Positions 53,867 to 62,455 of a stretch of DNA of 64,000 nt are shown here, piece after piece. Below the pieces are notes generated by a model. It had not been told where the DNA came from, ran no database searches, and saw only the letters and a program-made list of their open reading frames with translations. Origin of the DNA: Zhaonella formicivorans (GTDB taxonomy: Bacteria > Bacillota > DUOV01 > Zhaonellaceae); contig NZ_CP085524.1 of the NCBI RefSeq assembly GCF_004353525.1, positions 310,001 through 374,000 on the forward strand, read 5' to 3'. The position numbers and the translations under genes are program-made. How positions within the stretch are numbered: position 1 is the first letter of the stretch; every line of letters begins with the position of its first letter.

Positions 53867-54649
53867 ATGGAAGACTCTTTGTTAATCGGTGGACGGGCTT
53901 TGAATAACCGGCTGTTTATCGGTACGGGCAAGTTTCCAAATAAAACTATTATTCCCGAAGTTATTAAGGAGTCTCAGAGCCAAGTGGTAACCATGGCCCT
54001 TCGGAGAGTGGATTTTGACTCGGAACAGGAAAATGTTTTAAATTATATACCCAAGAGCTGTATTTTATTACCTAACACCTCCGGAGCCCGCAACGCCGAT
54101 GAAGCGGTGCGAATTGCACGGATAGCCAGAGCCGCGGGCTGCGGTAACTGGATTAAGATTGAAGTTATTTCTGATAACAAATATTTGCTGCCGGATAACT
54201 ACGAAACAATTAAAGCTACGGAAATCCTGGTTAAAGAAGGATTTGTTGTTTTGCCTTACATGAGTCCTGATTTAATGGTGGCAAAAAAACTGCAGGATGT
54301 AGGAGCTGCTGCTGTTATGCCTCTGGGGGCTCCTATTGGCACTAACCGGGGACTTAAAACTAAAGAGTTAATCCGAATTTTGATCGAAGAAATTGAGGTC
54401 CCTATAGTGGTAGATGCCGGCATTGGCAAGCCCTCTGAAGCAGCGGAAGCCATGGAAATGGGGGCTGCTGCCGTGCTTGTCAATACGGCCATAGCAACGG
54501 CCGGGGATCCGGTTTTGATGGCGGGAGCATTTAATCTAGCAGTACAGGCCGGCAGAAAAGCTTATCTTGCTAAAACAGGGAGAACAAAGTATTATGCTGA
54601 AGCTTCTTCACCTTTGACCGGTTTTTTGACATATGAAGAGGCAATTTAA
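53867..54649 (+). CDS. thiG: Thiazole synthase ThiG
   Basis: ThiG condenses 1-deoxyxylulose 5-phosphate, dehydroglycine and ThiS thiocarboxylate to the thiazole phosphate. Motifs are [11 protein letters not shown], the Schiff-base lysine in [19 protein letters not shown] and [17 protein letters not shown]. The 260-residue length is standard. The ATG follows thiS by three bases after GGAGGAGG. Confidence 0.96.
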   Translation: MEDSLLIGGRALNNRLFIGTGKFPNKTIIPEVIKESQSQVVTMALRRVDFDSEQENVLNYIPKSCILLPNTSGARNADEAVRIARIARAAGCGNWIKIEVISDNKYLLPDNYETIKATEILVKEGFVVLPYMSPDLMVAKKLQDVGAAAVMPLGAPIGTNRGLKTKELIRILIEEIEVPIVVDAGIGKPSEAAEAMEMGAAAVLVNTAIATAGDPVLMAGAFNLAVQAGRKAYLAKTGRTKYYAEASSPLTGFLTYEEAI

Positions 54650-54660
54650 AGGGATTTTTG

Positions 54661-55830
54661 GTGAGAAAAATGAGCTTTTATGAATGTTATAATGCATACA
54701 AGGATTTTGACTTCAACAAGTTTTGGCGGGAATTAACCCCTCAAGACATTGCCGGTATTCTGACAAAAGACAACATATCAGTTTGGGAATACTTGGCACT
54801 CCTATCGGAGACTGCTGAGAGTTTGCTGGAGGATATGGCTAAAAAGGCCCACAAGCTGACTAGGCAGCATTTTGGTCCCACCATCCTACTCTACACCCCT
54901 TTGTATCTTTCTAACTACTGTGTTAACCGCTGCAGTTACTGCGGTTATAATGCCGCAAATAAGATTCGGCGTAAAACCCTTACCATCCAAGAGGTTGAAC
55001 AGGAAGCCCAGGCCATTTCCAGTCAAGGTTTAAGGCATATTTTAATTCTGACCGGTGAGTCTAAATACCATGCACCGCTGGACTATATAATGGACTGTAT
55101 ACATGTTTTAAGAAAATATTTCTCCTCTATCAGCATTGAGATTTACCCCTTAGATACCGAAGAATACCGGCAAGTAATTGCCGCAGGTGTGGATGGGCTG
55201 ACTATTTATCAGGAAGTTTACGATGAAGGGGTGTATGACGATATTCATTTAAGCGGGCCTAAAAAGAATTACCGTTTCCGATTGGAAGCTCCGGAAAGAG
55301 CTTGTGAGGCCAAAATGCGTTCAGTTAATATCGGCGCTTTACTGGGACTTAACGACTGGAGGAAAGAAGCGTTCTTTACAGGATTGCATGCCAAATATCT
55401 ACAGGATAGATACCTGGACACGGAGATCAGTGTATCAGTACCAAGGCTCAGACCCCATGCAGGCAGTTTCCAACCGAACGCAAAAGTAACCGACAAAAAT
55501 GTGGTGCAATACATGTTGGCTTTGCGTTTGTTTATGCCCAGGCTTGGGATCACGGTTTCGACCCGGGAAAGAGCTGAGTTCAGGGATAATATCCTGAGGC
55601 TTGGAGTTACCAAAATGTCGGCTGGTTCTTGCACCAAGGTGGGGGGGCATACTTTGGAGGAGGCAGGAGAGGAGCAATTTGCCGTTTCCGATACCCGGAG
55701 TGTGGAGGAAATACGGGTAATGCTTTTGCAAAACGGGTATGATCCGGTGTTCAAAGATTGGCATCCTCTCACCGAGGATGTAATTAAGGGGGAAGAAAAT
55801 GCGGGCGGAAACTGTGCAGAAAATTTTTGA
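54661..55830 (+). CDS. thiH: 2-iminoacetate synthase ThiH (radical SAM)
   Basis: ThiH cleaves tyrosine to give dehydroglycine for ThiG; this is the anaerobic alternative to ThiO. The radical SAM cluster motif is [10 protein letters not shown] (CxxxCxxC), followed by ILILTGES and a late [12 protein letters not shown]. Length is about 390 residues. The start is ambiguous: TTG 54658, GTG 54661 (six bases after GGGA) or ATG 54670 all fit in frame. The end overlaps thiE. Confidence 0.95.
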   Translation: MRKMSFYECYNAYKDFDFNKFWRELTPQDIAGILTKDNISVWEYLALLSETAESLLEDMAKKAHKLTRQHFGPTILLYTPLYLSNYCVNRCSYCGYNAANKIRRKTLTIQEVEQEAQAISSQGLRHILILTGESKYHAPLDYIMDCIHVLRKYFSSISIEIYPLDTEEYRQVIAAGVDGLTIYQEVYDEGVYDDIHLSGPKKNYRFRLEAPERACEAKMRSVNIGALLGLNDWRKEAFFTGLHAKYLQDRYLDTEISVSVPRLRPHAGSFQPNAKVTDKNVVQYMLALRLFMPRLGITVSTRERAEFRDNILRLGVTKMSAGSCTKVGGHTLEEAGEEQFAVSDTRSVEEIRVMLLQNGYDPVFKDWHPLTEDVIKGEENAGGNCAENF

Positions 55831-56440
55831 TACTGATTTGTATGCTATTACCGGGGAAGAATTCTCTCGAGGCAGGGGTAACTTGGAAGTAGTAAGGGAG
55901 TTAATTGCTGCGGGAATAAAAGTAATACAGTACAGGGAAAAAGAGAAGAAAGCTTTATACAAATATCAGGAGTGTTTAAAAATCAGGGAGTTGACCAAGG
56001 CTGCCGGAGTCACATTTATTGTCAACGATGATATCGATATAGCCATGTTGGTTAAGGCCGACGGAGTGCATATCGGGCAAGAGGATCTTCCCATTGAGAA
56101 GGTGAGGGAACTGGTTGGTGCCGAGATGTTAATAGGTTTGTCCACTCACTCCCCGGAGCAAGCCCAGGCTGCTATGAAAAGAGGTGCTGACTATATCGGG
56201 GTAGGCCCTATCTACCGGACTGCTACCAAAAAAGATGTTTGTGCCCCGGTTGGTTTGGAATATTTGGAATATGCCGCAAAAAACGTTTCAATTCCCTTCG
56301 TTGCCATTGGGGGAATTAAGGCGCACAATATCAGGGAGGTGCGCCAAAGGGGCGCCCGTTGCATTGCCCTGGTTACAGAAATTTTGGAAGCCCCTGATAT
56401 CAGAGCTAAGGTGAAAGAATTACGGGAGTTATTACAATGA
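55799..56440 (+). CDS. thiE: Thiamine-phosphate synthase
   Basis: ThiE couples HMP diphosphate and thiazole phosphate to thiamine phosphate. Motifs are [44 protein letters not shown] and the phosphate-binding VAIGGI. The N-terminus (about 20 residues before the barrel) is slightly longer than usual. It overlaps thiH by 32 bases and the next gene by four, so all are coupled. Confidence 0.95.
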   Translation: MRAETVQKIFDTDLYAITGEEFSRGRGNLEVVRELIAAGIKVIQYREKEKKALYKYQECLKIRELTKAAGVTFIVNDDIDIAMLVKADGVHIGQEDLPIEKVRELVGAEMLIGLSTHSPEQAQAAMKRGADYIGVGPIYRTATKKDVCAPVGLEYLEYAAKNVSIPFVAIGGIKAHNIREVRQRGARCIALVTEILEAPDIRAKVKELRELLQ

Positions 56441-57093
56441 AACATTTATTAGACGCGGCTAGGATCTATTTTGTGGATTTTGATGGGACAATAACCAAGC
56501 AAGATACTTGTGCAGCCATGGTCCAGGCTTTTGCCGGCGAAGGAGGACAAGAGATTGAAGCCCGCTGGGAGAGGGGTGAAATCAGTACTGAAGAATGTGC
56601 AAAGGCGATTTTTGATCTGTTTCAAGCTTCAGAGGAAGACTGGCGGGAATTGATGAGCGCCATGGAGATAGATGAGACATTTCAGGATTTTTTAGTGTAC
56701 TGCAGGTCAAGACAAGAGGAACTTTATATTTTAAGTGACGGCTATGATTTAAACATTGCGCAAATTTTATCAAGGTTTGGCCTGGAAGATATTCCGTATT
56801 TCAGTAACCAACTGGTGATAAAAGGGAACAAGTTCACCATAAGTTGTCCCCACCAAGAGCAGCGTTGTAAACGCTGTGGAACATGTAAAAAATCACTTCT
56901 AAAAAAGCTGAATAAACAGGGAAAAGTTGTTGTCTATATAGGTGACGGGACTTCTGATATCTGCGTGGCCGGTGAAGCTGATATCCTTTTTGCTAAAGGG
57001 AAACTCCTGGACTATTGCCGGCAAAAAGGACTCAGGGCAATACCATTCCAAAGTTTCGGCGAGGTAGTGGCTTTTTTAAACAACTTGAAATAA
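56437..57093 (+). CDS. HAD-family phosphatase in the thi operon (MtnX-like)
   Basis: The 218-residue protein has the HAD motifs FVDFDGTIT (nucleophile Asp), ILSDGYD, and VYIGDGTSD, with a helical cap and a cysteine cluster (CPHQEQRCKRCGTCK) seen in MtnX/SerB-like relatives. Translational coupling to thiE under a TPP riboswitch makes a thiamine-phosphate phosphatase likely, preparing thiamine for pyrophosphokinase where ThiL is absent. No methionine-salvage gene is nearby. Function is inferred from position. Confidence 0.78.
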   Translation: MKHLLDAARIYFVDFDGTITKQDTCAAMVQAFAGEGGQEIEARWERGEISTEECAKAIFDLFQASEEDWRELMSAMEIDETFQDFLVYCRSRQEELYILSDGYDLNIAQILSRFGLEDIPYFSNQLVIKGNKFTISCPHQEQRCKRCGTCKKSLLKKLNKQGKVVVYIGDGTSDICVAGEADILFAKGKLLDYCRQKGLRAIPFQSFGEVVAFLNNLK

Positions 57094-57136
57094 TAAACTT
57101 GTTAAATCTGCAATAAAGATAAATGCCCAATAAAAA

Positions 57137-57167
57137 GCTGCTTCTAAAGGAGCAGCAAATTTTTTTA
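57137..57167 (+). terminator. Terminator of the thi operon
   Basis: GCTGCT and AGCAGC with inner TC/GG form a compact hairpin followed by TTTTTTT. Confidence 0.85.
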
Positions 57168-57216
57168 TAAGCAATCAAAATATATATTTATTGTCATCTA
57201 TTCTGACTTTTCAAGG

Positions 57217-57660
57217 TTATATCCAGTATTTGGGGTAATTCCTGCGCGGAGAAAGGTTGTTGGTAATTATGCCTACAATAACTAAAATGACTGCCCCTAT
57301 AGCTACCGGTGCAACTATAAAAGACAGGGATTGTTGAGTCCAAACAGCGATTAAGCCTGTAGCGCCGCCAGGAGGATGGGTTGTTTTAGTTAAAAGCATG
57401 GCAACTATGCTAAAAGCACAGCCAAGGACTGCAGACCACCAGCTAAGACCAAAGAGAGTATATGTAATTACGCCAGTTACAGCTGAAATAATATGGCCGC
57501 CAATGATTGGGCCAATGGAACGTCTGGAACTCCGTGGATAAGCACTGCGGAAGCGCAGAATGAGGCAATGCTTACCACCCTTTATTTTGACCAAGTATTC
57601 AGAAAATAGAAACTTTCAGTCGGAATTTTGCGGTTTGAGAACTGTATTTTGTTCTAGCAT
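57217..57660 (-). pseudogene. HPP-family membrane protein, decayed
   Basis: The last 100 residues are a good HPP-family C-terminus (IGGHIISAVTGVITY, THPPGGATGLIAVW). Upstream the frame reads YLVKIKGGKHC, as expected for the N-terminal region, then jumps to AYPRSSRRSIGP, skipping the first two membrane segments. The natural start (ATG 57660, after AGGGGGATTAAGC) opens a frame that stops after 14 codons. So an internal deletion plus a frameshift are likely. HPP proteins are thought to move nitrite or other small anions in some lineages. Confidence 0.65.
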
Positions 57661-57679
57661 GCTTAATCCCCCTGTATTG

Positions 57680-57693
57680 TTTGGTATACCAAA
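57680..57693 (-). promoter_or_regulatory. FadR-type operator at the HPP remnant
   Basis: TTTGGTATACCAAA is a perfect 14-base palindrome, 20 bases upstream of the HPP start codon on the minus strand. It shares the GGTATACC core with the sites at 58181 and 59050. Confidence 0.6.
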
Positions 57694-57775
57694 ATTTTGG
57701 CATTATTGTACCAAGTTAAACAGCAAGATGGAAGTAGATGGTAAAGAAAATAACACATGCCCTTATAGTTAACAG

Positions 57776-57949
57776 TTACTTAAAACCTTTGTTTTCAAAA
57801 GCTTCAATCACTTCGGGCTTAACACCTAAAAATTCAGCAGTTTCTTGCCTGGACATCCCCGCAGCCTGGGCATCAGCATACTTAGCTATGTCAAAACCAT
57901 GCTTGAAGTAAAATTTTCTTCTGTTTCTTTCAACTCTACTGTTGTTCAT
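57776..57949 (-). CDS. Small helix-turn-helix-like protein
   Basis: ATG 57949 follows GGAGGAAAAA directly and gives 57 residues: a basic N-terminus (RVERNRRKFYFKHG) and a C-terminal MSRQETAEFLGVKPEVIEAF that reads like a helix-turn-helix. The longer frame upstream has no ribosome-binding site. It may be a small DNA-binding or accessory protein; no family is recognised with certainty. Confidence 0.65.
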   Translation of the reverse strand: MNNSRVERNRRKFYFKHGFDIAKYADAQAAGMSRQETAEFLGVKPEVIEAFENKGFK

Positions 57950-58180
57950 TTTTCCTCCACCGGTCGTCCGCTTGGAACTTGTCCTTGGCGTATAACATAT
58001 ATTAAATGACTTCTGAAACGTTTTTGATATTATCAGTATTTTCACCCGAATTATACACAAAAGTATAAAAAAAACAGTAAAAAATTTATCAAGTTGGGTT
58101 TCAAAGAGAAGGAATTTTCAAAAACATCGCGAATGAATCATATAAAATAATTGTCAAAGAAAAATTTTTCATGGAATGGT

Positions 58181-58195
58181 GGTATACCGTATACC
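58181..58195 (+). promoter_or_regulatory. Operator in front of the FadR-type regulator gene
   Basis: GGTATACCGTATACC consists of a GGTATACC palindrome followed by a partial repeat. It lies 22 bases before the chosen GTG start and matches 59050-59064 in 14 of 15 positions. It implies autoregulation and argues that the ATG at 58176 is not the real start. Confidence 0.7.
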
Positions 58196-58217
58196 TCGTT
58201 GGAAGATGGGGGCAAGA

Positions 58218-58892
58218 GTGCAAATGAAGCAAGCATTTGAACCAATTAAACTTGAACAGCTGACACCAATCCGGGAAACAGCTTTCGAAATTTTGCGCCA
58301 TGCAATCTTAAGCGGCAAGCTTGAGCCCGGACAAAGACTGGTAGAAAGGGAATTAGCCAATCAATTGGGCATTAGCAGGACACCTATTCGGGAAGCCATA
58401 CGGAAATTGGAACTTGAAGGGCTTGTCACCCATATCCCGCGCAAAGGTGTGATTGTAACCAAAGTCTCTCTCAATGAGGTAATTGAGATTTTTACAATAC
58501 GGGCAGCTTTAGAAGGCGTAGCTGCCAGATTAGCTTCCGAGAACATTACTCCTAAAATAGCTTCGAAGTTGAAGATGTTGGTGGATCAAATGGATAAGGC
58601 TATAGAAGAGGGTGAACAGGAGAAATTCAGAGACTTGCATTTGAAATTTAATGATATTATTTACAAAGCTGCTAACAGTCCAAGGTTATATCAAATGATT
58701 CAGACTTTTGTCGAATATATTGCCAGCTATACTCAAAAGGGATATAGTCACCCCGGCAGGATGCAGGAAGCTGCCAGGGAGCACCGTACCATTGTAGAAG
58801 CTATCACAAGCGGCAATAGCATTTTGGCTGAAAAATTGGCCAAGGAGCATATCGAAAACTCGAAACAGGCGTACCTGAAAATGTCGCAGTAA
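58218..58892 (+). CDS. GntR-family regulator, FadR/FCD type
   Basis: The N-terminal winged helix includes AILSGKLEPGQRLVERELA, LGISRTPIREAIRKLE and IPRKGVIV; the C-terminal part is a helical FCD ligand-binding domain (IFTIRAALEGVAARLA, FNDIIYKAANSP, EHRTIVEAI), which usually binds a carboxylate with a metal ion. GTG 58218 is five bases after TGGGGG; ATG 58224 is the alternative. Given the downstream genes, a small dicarboxylate such as oxalate or glyoxylate is a reasonable ligand, which is inference. Confidence 0.92.
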   Translation: MQMKQAFEPIKLEQLTPIRETAFEILRHAILSGKLEPGQRLVERELANQLGISRTPIREAIRKLELEGLVTHIPRKGVIVTKVSLNEVIEIFTIRAALEGVAARLASENITPKIASKLKMLVDQMDKAIEEGEQEKFRDLHLKFNDIIYKAANSPRLYQMIQTFVEYIASYTQKGYSHPGRMQEAAREHRTIVEAITSGNSILAEKLAKEHIENSKQAYLKMSQ

Positions 58893-59049
58893 GGTTGAAC
58901 ATTTACAAAAAAAATTTTTCTATTTTTTATTTTTGCAGCAGGAATCTTTAAATTAACAGAGAATAAATTAACCAAAAGAAGAAACCAAAAATTGTAAAAG
59001 AAGCCATAAAAATACAAACGCCTTAAGCGTAATTTTTTCTGGTGCATTT

Positions 59050-59065
59050 GGTATACCGGATACCA
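59050..59065 (+). promoter_or_regulatory. Operator in front of the CDC48-like ATPase gene
   Basis: GGTATACCGGATACCA repeats the arrangement found before the regulator gene (one difference in 15 bases), preceded by TTT. It sits 100 bases before the ATPase start, in a region otherwise lacking genes, so the FadR-type regulator probably controls the ATPase and perhaps the oxidoreductase genes behind it. Confidence 0.68.
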
Positions 59066-59164
59066 CATGCTTTTGGCGTTTTGCTGGTTGTATAGGAAAT
59101 TATGCTGTTAAGGGAGAACGCGCCTTACGTTCTTACAGAGAACATTGCGGAAGGAGGTAATGGT

Positions 59165-61321
59165 GTGACAGTCCAGGATGCGTCGGAAATGATGCTAAGG
59201 GTGGCAGAAGGTTTAATTGAAGATGTTCGTAAGGGCATCGTTCGCATTGATAGCTATGACCTGGAGAAAATTGGCGCCAAAATGGGCGATATTATAGAGA
59301 TTCAAGGCGGACGGACTACAGTAGCTAAAGTTATGCCAGCATTTGCCGAACATAGCCGCAAAGAGATTATTCAAATGGACGGCATAATTAGAGATAATGC
59401 CAGGGTAGGTATTGATGAAACTGTTATTGTTCGGAAAGTTTCGACAAAACAAGCCCGTACTGTAGTTTTGAGCCCCTTGGAATCGGGCAGAAGCTATGAT
59501 AAAGAACAACAGCTTAAATTTATTAGAAGTTTAATTACAGGGTTGCCGGTAATTGTCGGCGATAAAATTATGCTGAAGTTGTTTGGCACCAGGGAAGAGG
59601 GCTTTAGAGTTGAAGGTACCGCGCCCAAAGGTCCGGTAATTGTAACTAAGGAAACCACTGTTAGGGTGAAAACACCTGATGTGCTTGAGGAACAAAGTTA
59701 TAAAGTATCTTACGAGGATATAGGCGGGCTTGACAAGGAAGTACAAAAAGTAAGAGAGATAATTGAGCTTCCTTTGAAATACCCTGACGTATTCCGACAG
59801 CTGGGGATTGAGGCTCCCAAGGGAGTCCTGTTGCATGGCCCACCAGGCACCGGAAAAACCTTAATAGCCAGGGCAGTTGCCAGCGAGACAGAAGCGTATT
59901 TTATCCATGTCAATGGGCCGGAGATTATGCATAAATATTACGGCGAGAGTGAAGCCAAACTCAGGGAAGTATTTGATGAAGCCCGTAAGCATGCCCCCAG
60001 TATACTGTTTCTTGATGAGATTGATGCCTTAGCTCCTAAAAGGCAAGAAGTGCACGGTGATGTTGAAAAAAGGGTAGTAGCCCAGTTGCTGGCCCTAATG
60101 GATGGTTTGGAATCAAGGGGCGAAGTCGTAGTAATTGGTGCTACGAACATTCCCGACATGGTTGACGGTGCGTTGCGGCGACCAGGTCGTTTTGATCGGG
60201 AAATAGCTATTAATGCGCCGGATAAAAACGGAAGGTTGCACATTTTAAAGATTCATACGCGAGGGATGACTTTAGCCGAAGATGTTTCCCTGGAGAGATT
60301 GGCCCAAGTAACCCATGGTTTTGTGGGAGCGGATTTGGCTAACCTGTGTAAGGAAGCCGGTATGTACGCTGTCAGGCGGATCCTGCCGCAAATTGAGTTT
60401 GGAGGTGACAAAGAGCAGGAACTGCAAGTAGAAGTTACAATGGAAGACTTTCAGCAGGCTCTAGCTGAAGCCGATCCTTCGGCTACACGGGAGTTTTTTA
60501 CTGACATTCCCGAAGTGAGCTGGGAGGACGTTGGGGGCCTGGACCATATTAAAGAAAAATTGATAACGCTGGTGGAGTGGCCCTTGAAATACGGTGATTT
60601 ATTCAACCGGCTTAAGATGACCGCAGCTAAAGGAATCCTGTTGAGTGGTCCTACCGGCACCGGCAAAACTCTAGTGGCAAAAGCTTTGGCAAGGGAAAGC
60701 GAAGTTAATTTTATTTCCGTAGCCAGCGCAACGCTATTTTCCCGTTGGATTGGTGAATCGGAAAAAGCGTTGCATGAAGTTTTCAAAAAGGCAAAACAAG
60801 CTTCTCCGTGTATTCTATTCTTCGATGAAATAGATGCTTTAACACCACACCGCAGCGGAACAAGCTCTACTTCCAATGTCTCCGAACGGATGGTTAGTCA
60901 GTTTTTAACTGAGCTGGACGGCTTGGAAGAATTAAAAGGAGTAATCGTACTAGCTGCTACCAACCGCATTGATGCATTAGATCCTGCCTTACTTCGACCT
61001 GGAAGATTTGATTATATCGTAGACTTTCCAATCCCTGATTTTGAACAAAGGTTAAAAATTTTTGAAGTGCATCTAAAAAATAAACCCTTGGCCAGGGATG
61101 TCAACTTACATTTACTGGCTGAGATGACACAAGGAATGGTCGGTTCAGATATAGATGGTATCTGCAAAAAGGCCTCTTATCTGGCTATCGGCGACTATAT
61201 TGCCGGGGGATATGCCTTGCACGAAGAAGCAATGGAGGCAAACCTTATTTTACGAAAAGAACATTTTGATAAAGCCATCCATGAGGTGAATTTAACGAAA
61301 TCCATTAAGGCAGCCTGCTAG
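59165..61321 (+). CDS. CDC48/VAT-like AAA+ ATPase with two ATPase domains
   Basis: This is a p97/CDC48-type unfoldase, common in archaea and eukaryotes but unusual in bacteria. Numbered from GTG 59165: an N-domain (1-175) with a double-psi barrel (YDLEKIGAKMGDIIEI) and a CDC48_2-like part, D1 with Walker A GPPGTGKT (225-232) and Walker B LFLDEIDAL, and D2 with GPTGTGKT (495-502) and LFFDEIDAL. Both domains keep arginine-finger regions (RRPGRFD, LRPGRFD). No HbYX tail is present. AAGGAGG precedes the GTG. It probably remodels protein complexes, perhaps the adjacent oxidoreductase. Confidence 0.92.
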   Translation: MTVQDASEMMLRVAEGLIEDVRKGIVRIDSYDLEKIGAKMGDIIEIQGGRTTVAKVMPAFAEHSRKEIIQMDGIIRDNARVGIDETVIVRKVSTKQARTVVLSPLESGRSYDKEQQLKFIRSLITGLPVIVGDKIMLKLFGTREEGFRVEGTAPKGPVIVTKETTVRVKTPDVLEEQSYKVSYEDIGGLDKEVQKVREIIELPLKYPDVFRQLGIEAPKGVLLHGPPGTGKTLIARAVASETEAYFIHVNGPEIMHKYYGESEAKLREVFDEARKHAPSILFLDEIDALAPKRQEVHGDVEKRVVAQLLALMDGLESRGEVVVIGATNIPDMVDGALRRPGRFDREIAINAPDKNGRLHILKIHTRGMTLAEDVSLERLAQVTHGFVGADLANLCKEAGMYAVRRILPQIEFGGDKEQELQVEVTMEDFQQALAEADPSATREFFTDIPEVSWEDVGGLDHIKEKLITLVEWPLKYGDLFNRLKMTAAKGILLSGPTGTGKTLVAKALARESEVNFISVASATLFSRWIGESEKALHEVFKKAKQASPCILFFDEIDALTPHRSGTSSTSNVSERMVSQFLTELDGLEELKGVIVLAATNRIDALDPALLRPGRFDYIVDFPIPDFEQRLKIFEVHLKNKPLARDVNLHLLAEMTQGMVGSDIDGICKKASYLAIGDYIAGGYALHEEAMEANLILRKEHFDKAIHEVNLTKSIKAAC

Positions 61322-61448
61322 CATAGGGCTTAAATTAAGGTTGACATAAACAAAAATACTCTTTTAAGGAGGTGGTTAATAAAGCCACAATCTTAGAAGC
61401 TTAAAATTTAAGCTAAATGTACATTAAGAAAGGAGGATTTAAAACAGC

Positions 61449-62099
61449 ATGACAGATGTTGACAAATTGTTTGAAGAGCCTGGGTTAAAGCAAGTTACCA
61501 CCTGGGCAAGAGGTGTCTATGAAAACAAGGACGCCCGTGACGTAGTTGTCGCTCTGACGGAGGCTGCTAGAAAAGAAGGCAAGTATGTTCAAGCATTCGA
61601 AAACTATGTAGATTTACCTGACCGCATTTATGTACCGGTGAGGGCTTATGCCAGAATTAGTACGGACCCCATTGAAAGCAAGTACGTTTATGAAAATGAT
61701 GCTCCCAACCTGGTAGTCTTGACTGAGGAAACTTTAGTTAAAGGTAACCCTATTCTCGAGGGCATGAAGCCAGGTGGTGTTTTGGTAGTAAATACCAAGA
61801 GAAGTCCTCAAGAAATTGCTAAATTTATCAAGGACTTTGGCAACTGCGAAACAATTGCCACTGTTGATGCCTCTTCCTTAGCAACCAACATTATTACGCT
61901 GTCCGGCGCCGAGGGTGCCACCGACGCTTCCGGTATCGGTGCAGGACTAGGAGCTGCTCTGGCTGGCGCCGCTGTAAAAGCCAGCGGTATCGTTGATTTC
62001 AACAATCTTTTGGAAGTTGTTAAAAACAAAGCAGCTTGCCAAGCCGGCTACAATAATGTGGTTATAGCTTCTGTAGCTTCATTGAAAGCTTCTGCGTAA
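61449..62099 (+). CDS. 2-oxoacid:ferredoxin oxidoreductase gamma subunit, probable oxalate oxidoreductase
   Basis: The 216-residue protein is the gamma (domain III/CoA-site-type) component of a TPP-dependent ferredoxin oxidoreductase, with PNLVVLTEETLV, MKPGGVLVVNTKRSPQEI and a Gly/Ala-rich GIGAGLGAALAGAAVKA. It is followed by delta, alpha and beta genes. Together gamma plus delta have 314 residues, about the length I remember for the fused gamma-delta chain of Moorella oxalate oxidoreductase. AAAGGAGG precedes the ATG. Bases 61322-61448 contain an orphan AAGGAGGTG and a small AGCTTAAA/TTTAAGCT hairpin. Confidence 0.85.
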   Translation: MTDVDKLFEEPGLKQVTTWARGVYENKDARDVVVALTEAARKEGKYVQAFENYVDLPDRIYVPVRAYARISTDPIESKYVYENDAPNLVVLTEETLVKGNPILEGMKPGGVLVVNTKRSPQEIAKFIKDFGNCETIATVDASSLATNIITLSGAEGATDASGIGAGLGAALAGAAVKASGIVDFNNLLEVVKNKAACQAGYNNVVIASVASLKASA

Positions 62100-62134
62100 T
62101 TAAAGCGAGATAAAATAGAGGAGGTGCCAAGAGA

Positions 62135-62431
62135 ATGTCTGCTAAGCATTTTACTGTTGCCGATGTACCATTTGCCGGAACTGTACCCTCACCTAAAACC
62201 GAAAATGAAGGGATGATAACCGGCCACTGGCGCGTAAGACGGCCGATCATCGACAGGGATAAGTGCACCGAGTGCTTAACCTGTTGGATTAGCTGCCCCG
62301 ACGCTTGTATTGCACAAACTGACGACGGTCTGGTCTGGAATTTTAAATACTGTAAGGGATGTGGCCTGTGTACAGAAAATTGTCCCGTAGGGGCAATCAC
62401 AAACGTTCCAGAACTGGAATTTAATGATTAA
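62135..62431 (+). CDS. 2-oxoacid:ferredoxin oxidoreductase delta subunit (2 x 4Fe-4S ferredoxin)
   Basis: The 98-residue electron-transfer subunit has two CxxCxxCxxxCP motifs: CTECLTCWISCPDAC and CKGCGLCTENCPVGA, holding two [4Fe-4S] clusters. A 35-residue N-terminal extension (with GHWRVRRPIID) docks it to the partner subunits. AGAGGAGGTG precedes the ATG. In the Moorella enzyme this domain is, to my memory, fused to gamma; here a stop, a 35-base gap and a new ribosome-binding site keep them apart. Confidence 0.9.
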   Translation: MSAKHFTVADVPFAGTVPSPKTENEGMITGHWRVRRPIIDRDKCTECLTCWISCPDACIAQTDDGLVWNFKYCKGCGLCTENCPVGAITNVPELEFND

Positions 62432-62455
62432 CAGTATAATGGGGAGGTGAATTTC

